NCBI GenBank assembly: GCA_028678445.1
Contig: JAJRDJ010000014.1
Coordinates: forward strand, 1-9,564
DNA: 9,564 nucleotides
Reading direction: 5' to 3'
Origin: Methylococcaceae bacterium
Lineage (GTDB): Bacteria > Pseudomonadota > Gammaproteobacteria > Methylococcales > Methylococcaceae
Every line of letters begins with the position of its first letter. Position 1 is the first letter of the stretch. Under the pieces are notes generated by a model. That model was not told the origin of the DNA. It saw only the letters and a program-made list of their open reading frames with translations, and searched no databases. The position numbers and the translations under genes were made by a program. Positions 5,846-9,564 of this stretch are shown here, in pieces.

Positions 5846-7222
5846 ATGGTGTTACGCGGACTCCGCATCTTGCTGCTGACCGCGCCGTGTCTGGTGCAGG
5901 CGGCAGAGCCCCCGATTCACGAATTCAGGCTGGACAATGGCCTTAAGCTTGTCGTCCAGGAAGATCACCGGGCCCCCGCCGTGGTCTCGCAAGTCTGGTA
6001 CAAGGTCGGTGCCAGTAACGAGTATGGCGGCATCACCGGCATATCGCACATGCTGGAGCATATGATGTTCAAGGGCACCCAAAAGCATCCCGCTGGCGAA
6101 TTTTCCCGCATTATCGCAGCAAACGGCGGGCGGGAGAACGCCTTCACCGGGCAGGATTACACGGCTTACTTTCAGACGCTGGAAAAGTCCCGGCTGCCGA
6201 TCAGTTTCGAACTGGAGGCCGACCGCATGCGTAACCTCAAGTTGCTCGAAGCCGAATTTGCCAAGGAGCATCAGGTGGTGCTGGAGGAAAGACGCCTCAG
6301 GACCGACGACCAGCCGCGCTCGAAGATGCAGGAACATTTCGAATCGGTGGCCTACAGTAACAGCCCTTACCGGAATCCCGTAATCGGCTGGCCGGATGAT
6401 GTGGCGGGCCTGACCCTGGATGATCTGAAAAAGTGGTATACGCTCTGGTATGCGCCCAATAACGCCACACTGGTCGTGGTGGGCGATGTCAACCCGTACG
6501 AAGTTGTCAAGCTGGCGAAGAAATTCTTCGGTCCGCTGAAGCGCAGTGAACTGCCCCCGGCCAAGCCACAAGGCGAGGTTGAGCAGCTGGGTATACGGCG
6601 CCTGACCGTGAAGCTTCCGGCCAAGCTGCCGCATCTGGTCATGGGCTACAAGACTCCTTCGCTGAAAACCGCTGTCGATGAAACTGAAGCCTATGCCCTG
6701 GAAGTGGCGGCCGGCATTCTGGATGGCGGCAACAGTGCACGTTTCTCCAGCCGGCTGGTGCGGGGACAGCAGATCGCGGCCTCGGCCGGCGCGGGGTATG
6801 ACCTTTACTCGCGGCTGTCGAACCTGTTCACGCTCGAGGGCACGCCGGTGCAGGGCAAGTCGGTTGCCGAGCTGGAGGCGGCCATGCAGGAGGAAGTTCG
6901 CCGGCTGCGGGATGAGCCGATTGCCACCGAGGAACTGCAGCGGGTGAAAGCGCAGGTGCTGGCCAGCCATGTCTACCAGCTCGATTCCATTTTTTATCAG
7001 GCGATGCAGTTAGGGACCGCCGAAACCGTCGGCCTGGGCTGGAGCAAGGTTCAGGAGTATGTGGACAAGGTGAATGCCGTCACGGCGGAACAGGTACAAA
7101 AAGTGGCCCGGAAATATCTGGTGGACGAGCGTCTGAGCGTGGCGAATCTCGATCCATTACCCTTGCCCGAGGGAGCCCCAGCACCAGAAGACGCGGCCTT
7201 GGGAGGTAGTCATGTCCGTTAA
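5846..7222 (+). CDS. M16 family zinc metallopeptidase, catalytic subunit, exported
   Basis: This insulinase/processing-peptidase-like protein of 458 residues has an N-terminal Sec signal peptide: positive residues at 4 and 7, hydrophobic core 8-18, probable cut at VQA-AEP near residue 19. The mature protein would be periplasmic. The inverted zinc motif HMLEH is at 68-72 (H68, E71 catalytic, H72), with the third ligand in the LEERR segment (E147 or E148), about 76 residues later as in mitochondrial processing peptidase beta. NAFTGQDYTAYF (98-109) is the usual following strand. The second, non-catalytic M16 half follows from about residue 220. The start at ATG 5846 is set by GGAGA seven to eight bases upstream and by the signal peptide. 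It overlaps the next gene by 11 bases. Members of this pair are thought to degrade peptides as a heterodimer. The substrate is unknown. Confidence 0.93.
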   Translation: MVLRGLRILLLTAPCLVQAAEPPIHEFRLDNGLKLVVQEDHRAPAVVSQVWYKVGASNEYGGITGISHMLEHMMFKGTQKHPAGEFSRIIAANGGRENAFTGQDYTAYFQTLEKSRLPISFELEADRMRNLKLLEAEFAKEHQVVLEERRLRTDDQPRSKMQEHFESVAYSNSPYRNPVIGWPDDVAGLTLDDLKKWYTLWYAPNNATLVVVGDVNPYEVVKLAKKFFGPLKRSELPPAKPQGEVEQLGIRRLTVKLPAKLPHLVMGYKTPSLKTAVDETEAYALEVAAGILDGGNSARFSSRLVRGQQIAASAGAGYDLYSRLSNLFTLEGTPVQGKSVAELEAAMQEEVRRLRDEPIATEELQRVKAQVLASHVYQLDSIFYQAMQLGTAETVGLGWSKVQEYVDKVNAVTAEQVQKVARKYLVDERLSVANLDPLPLPEGAPAPEDAALGGSHVR

Positions 7223-8540
7223 CTCCATACTCAGGATGTTTCCATCCGCATGGCTGGGCGTGTTCTTGCTGGCCTTTAGTGCCAGTGTCTTCGCGGTTCC
7301 CGACATCCAGCACTGGACCACGGCCCGCGGGGGCCGTGTCTATTTCGTTGCGACTGACGGCTTGCCGCTTGTCGATGTCCGCGTGGTCTTCGATGCCGGC
7401 AGCGCGCGCGATGGCGACAAGTTCGGACTGGCCAATCTGACCTCCGGCATGCTGGATACCGGTGCGGGCGACTGGAACGCCGATGCCATTGCCCAGCGGC
7501 TGGAAAATGTGGGTGCCTTGTTGGGAGCCGGGGCGGGCCGGGATTCGGCTTACGTCACCCTGCGGAGCCTGACGCACCCCGATAAGCTGGCGGTGGCGCT
7601 GGAAACCGTCCACATTGTACTCGCTCATCCCCGCTTCGAGCCGCGTGATTTTGAACGCGAGAAAAACCGTGCACTAATGGCCATCAAGCAGCAGGGCGAG
7701 GATCCCGGCGAAATCGCCGAGATCGCCTTCATGAAAGCGCTGTACGGGGATCATCCCTACGCGCACCCGACGGAAGGATTGAAGGACACTGTCGAGAAGC
7801 TCACCCGTGAGGACCTCGTGGAGTTCCACAAAAAAACCTACACGGTGAAAAACGGCATCGTCGTGATTGTCGGGGATGTCCAGCGCGCCGATGCGGAGCG
7901 CATGGCAAATGAGTTGCTGGCCGAGTTGCCGGACGGGGAAGCCTTGTCAGCGTTGCCTGAGCCCCCTGCCAAGAGTGGCCCGGAAACCGTCAAGACCGCT
8001 TATCCCTCGGAACAGACCCATGTCTACGCCGGCGTGCCCGGCATGAGAATCAATGATCCCGATTATTTCCCGCTCTACGTGGGTAATCACACGCTGGGCG
8101 GTAGCGGGCTGGTATCGCGCATCATGGAAGAGGTTCGCGAGAAACGCGGCTTCGCCTATAACGCCTACAGCTACTTCATCCCCATGCGTGTAACCGGTCC
8201 CTTTGAGATCGGCTTGCAGACCAAAAACAATCAGGCGCAGGAAGCCCTGCAGGTGGCGCTCAAGACCGTGCAGGACTTCATCGAGAATGGTCCGACGGAA
8301 AAGGAGCTGGAGGCTTCCAAGAAAAACATCATTGGCGGTTTCGTGCTGCGTCTCGACAGCAACCAGAAACTCACCGCCGAAGTGGCCTCCATTGGCTTCT
8401 TCAACCGTCCTCTGGATTATCTGAACACCTTCACCAGCAAGGTGCAGGCAGTCACTCGGGACGACGTCAAGCGAGCCTTTAAGGCGCGGGTGGATATGAG
8501 CAAGCTGCAGACGATTCTGGTGGGTGGGGAAGCCAAGTAG
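7212..8540 (+). CDS. M16 family peptidase-like protein, non-catalytic partner, exported
   Basis: The 442-residue protein starts with a signal peptide (hydrophobic 13-26, probable cut after VFA at residue 28), so it should be periplasmic. The M16 fold is clear from FGLANLTSGMLDTGAG (71-86), the ALYGDHPYAHPTEG segment (176-189) and the C-terminal EVREKRGFAYNAYSYF (307-322). This last segment carries the Arg/Tyr pair (R312, Y317) that contacts substrate in M16B enzymes. Where the HxxEH zinc motif should be, the sequence reads LANLTSG, so all zinc ligands are missing and it cannot be catalytic by itself. The ATG lies 11 bases inside the end of the catalytic gene, with GGGAGG just upstream, so translation is coupled. 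Structural work on a similar Sphingomonas pair shows such proteins acting as active/inactive heterodimers. I infer the same here. Confidence 0.92.
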   Translation: MSVNSILRMFPSAWLGVFLLAFSASVFAVPDIQHWTTARGGRVYFVATDGLPLVDVRVVFDAGSARDGDKFGLANLTSGMLDTGAGDWNADAIAQRLENVGALLGAGAGRDSAYVTLRSLTHPDKLAVALETVHIVLAHPRFEPRDFEREKNRALMAIKQQGEDPGEIAEIAFMKALYGDHPYAHPTEGLKDTVEKLTREDLVEFHKKTYTVKNGIVVIVGDVQRADAERMANELLAELPDGEALSALPEPPAKSGPETVKTAYPSEQTHVYAGVPGMRINDPDYFPLYVGNHTLGGSGLVSRIMEEVREKRGFAYNAYSYFIPMRVTGPFEIGLQTKNNQAQEALQVALKTVQDFIENGPTEKELEASKKNIIGGFVLRLDSNQKLTAEVASIGFFNRPLDYLNTFTSKVQAVTRDDVKRAFKARVDMSKLQTILVGGEAK

Positions 8541-8564
8541 TAAGGCGAGTTTGTCCAGGTGCTT

Positions 8565-8673
8565 AAATCCCTCCTAACATCTCCTTTTCCACAGGGGGGG
8601 TTAATCGAAGCCCTTTCTTATGGTGTTTCCTTTCTGACTTCCCCCTTTGGAAAAGGGAGATTGAGGGGGATTG
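8565..8673. repeat. Imperfect inverted repeat, MITE-like
   Basis: The left arm (8565-8600, beginning AAATCCCTCCTAACATCTCC) and the reverse complement of the right arm (8639-8673, beginning CAATCCCCCTCAATCTCCC) match at most positions over about 35 bases. The centre is about 38 bases with no coding capacity. Each arm also contains a small palindrome around CCTTTTCC-A-AGGGGG. This layout (about 109 bases, long imperfect arms, short unrelated centre, intergenic position) fits a miniature inverted-repeat element or a dispersed palindromic repeat. The folded RNA could also act as a terminator or processing site after the peptidase pair. No flanking target duplication is obvious. Whether other copies exist in the genome cannot be seen here. 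Confidence 0.72.
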
Positions 8674-8709
8674 CACCCGGTGGGGGATGTGGCAACGCGG
8701 ATTGCGCCA

Positions 8710-9297
8710 ATGCCTAAGCCCTCCCGACCCATCCGGAACGAAATCCGCATCATTGCCGGCGATTGGCGCCGCCGGAAACTTCGCTTTCCGGCGGCCGCTG
8801 GGCTGCGGCCCACGCCGGACCGGGTGCGCGAGACGCTGTTCAACTGGCTGCGGGACGACATCGAAGGCGCGCGCTGTCTGGACTTGTTCGCGGGCAGCGG
8901 GGCGCTAGGTTTCGAGGCGGCTTCGCGAGGCGCGAGCAAGGTTGTGCAGGTGGAGTCCGAAGACACGGTTTGCGCGGCCTTGCGGCAAAGCTGCGCGTTG
9001 CTGTCGGCCAATCAGGTTTTCGTCATCCAGGACAACGTCCGCCATTATCTGACTGGCCCTCCCGAGCTCTTTGATGTGGTCTTTCTCGATCCGCCCTTCC
9101 GTCGCGGCTGGCTGCAACCCATAGGTATGATGCTGGAAAACCGGGGCTGGCTGGCGCCCCACGCCCTCGTCTATCTCGAAAGCGAGCGAGAACTGCGGCT
9201 GGATGGCTTGCCTGCCGCCTGGAGCCGCATTCGTCAGGGCGAGGCCGGGGATGTAGCTTATGGGCTTTATCAACGTAATGCAGGCAATCTTTCATGA
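8710..9297 (+). CDS. rsmD: 16S rRNA (guanine966-N2)-methyltransferase RsmD
   Basis: RsmD methylates N2 of G966 in 16S rRNA in the assembling 30S subunit, using S-adenosylmethionine. The 195-residue protein begins with the typical RIIAGDWRRRKL (13-24) and GLRPTPDRVRETLFNWL (31-47). It then has the SAM-binding loop LDLFAGSGALGFEA (57-70), the acidic residue in QVESED (80-85), the catalytic motif LDPPFRRG (126-133), and near the C terminus LVYLESE and VAYGLYQR-like segments. All key residues are present, and the length agrees with E. coli RsmD (198). ATG 8710 is chosen because it places RIIAGDW at the usual distance from the N terminus. A TTG at 8671 in the same frame would reach into the inverted repeat and is unlikely. 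The ribosome binding site is poor. The stop overlaps coaD. Confidence 0.96.
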   Translation: MPKPSRPIRNEIRIIAGDWRRRKLRFPAAAGLRPTPDRVRETLFNWLRDDIEGARCLDLFAGSGALGFEAASRGASKVVQVESEDTVCAALRQSCALLSANQVFVIQDNVRHYLTGPPELFDVVFLDPPFRRGWLQPIGMMLENRGWLAPHALVYLESERELRLDGLPAAWSRIRQGEAGDVAYGLYQRNAGNLS

Positions 9298-9564
9298 CGA
9301 TCACCGCCATTTACCCGGGCACCTTTGATCCCATCACCAACGGTCACATCGACCTTGTCGGGCGAGCTGCCCGGATGTTCGGCCGGGTCGTGGTCGCGGT
9401 CGCCGAAAATCGCAACAAGTCGCCCTTGTTCAGTCTGGACGAAAGGGTGGCCATGGCGTCTGAATCCCTCCATGGCATTACCAATGTCGAGGTGCTGGGC
9501 TTTGACACGCTCCTGATAGACTGCGCCCGCGCGACCGGGAGCCAGGTCATTCTGCGCGGACTGC
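9294..9564 (+). CDS. coaD: Phosphopantetheine adenylyltransferase, 5' part
   Basis: CoaD joins ATP and 4'-phosphopantetheine to give dephospho-CoA, the fourth step of coenzyme A synthesis from pantothenate. Ninety codons are visible of a gene that is usually about 160. They include the nucleotidyltransferase signature YPGTFDPITNGHIDLV (7-22) with T10 and the TxGH motif ending at H18, then LFSLDERVAMA (45-55) and VILRGL at the window edge. The later ISSSxxR motif lies beyond the window. ATG 9294 overlaps the TGA of rsmD (9295-9297) in an ATGA junction, so translation is probably coupled. The rsmD-coaD order is common in proteobacteria. The gene is cut by the window, not by mutation. Confidence 0.97.
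   Translation, partial: MTITAIYPGTFDPITNGHIDLVGRAARMFGRVVVAVAENRNKSPLFSLDERVAMASESLHGITNVEVLGFDTLLIDCARATGSQVILRGL

Noticed and set aside
5852..6970. 372-codon minus-strand open frame opposite the catalytic M16 gene
   Set aside because: The opposite strand encodes a complete peptidase with signal peptide and HxxEH motif. The antisense product shows no recognisable domain.
8565..8673. CRISPR-like repeat array
   Set aside because: There are only two arms, in inverted orientation and with differences between them; there is no series of equal direct repeats with unique spacers.

Overview
This window looks like a piece of a GC-rich gammaproteobacterial chromosome. The neutral part (about 1825 to 9564) carries core genes in an order known from this class. 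A pair of M16 peptidase genes sits directly before rsmD and coaD, as around PA0370-PA0372 in Pseudomonas. On the other strand, heme O synthase overlaps recJ. The proteins resemble gammaproteobacterial families, but the species cannot be named from the sequence alone.

Layout: (1) Bases 1 to about 1677 are an accessory, decayed segment. On the minus strand, the first 77 codons of a type I restriction-modification methyltransferase (HsdM) run straight into the C-terminal third of a zeta-toxin-like kinase. That piece has one frameshift near the junction. A further small ORF overlaps the zeta-like stop codon and leaves the window at base 1. Next comes a stretch of about 330 bases without a convincing gene. 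After it is a plus-strand fragment encoding two Ig/cadherin-like domains, each followed by a short C...W...C motif, with no signal peptide and an in-frame stop just upstream. A perfect GC-rich hairpin with a T-rich tail lies inside the 3' end of that frame. (2) Bases 1825-2868 encode an RsmC-type rRNA guanine-N2 methyltransferase. (3) Bases 3053-5757, minus strand, hold cyoE/ctaB (heme O synthase) followed by recJ, in translational overlap. (4) Bases 5846-8540, plus strand, hold two exported M16-family peptidase genes overlapping by 11 bases; the first has the HxxEH zinc site and the second lacks it. (5) Bases 8565-8673 are an imperfect inverted repeat of MITE type. (6) rsmD and the start of coaD follow with an ATGA overlap, and coaD is cut by the window end.

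How the genes work together: cyoE serves terminal oxidase assembly and recJ serves recombination and mismatch repair; they are linked by overlap rather than by shared function. The two M16 proteins very likely act as one periplasmic heterodimer with a catalytic and a substrate-binding subunit. RsmC and RsmD both methylate guanines of 16S rRNA (G1207 and G966 in E. coli numbering), and CoaD makes dephospho-CoA. I did not find an intact new defence or mobile system. The most unusual material is the scrambled left end and the inverted repeat before rsmD.
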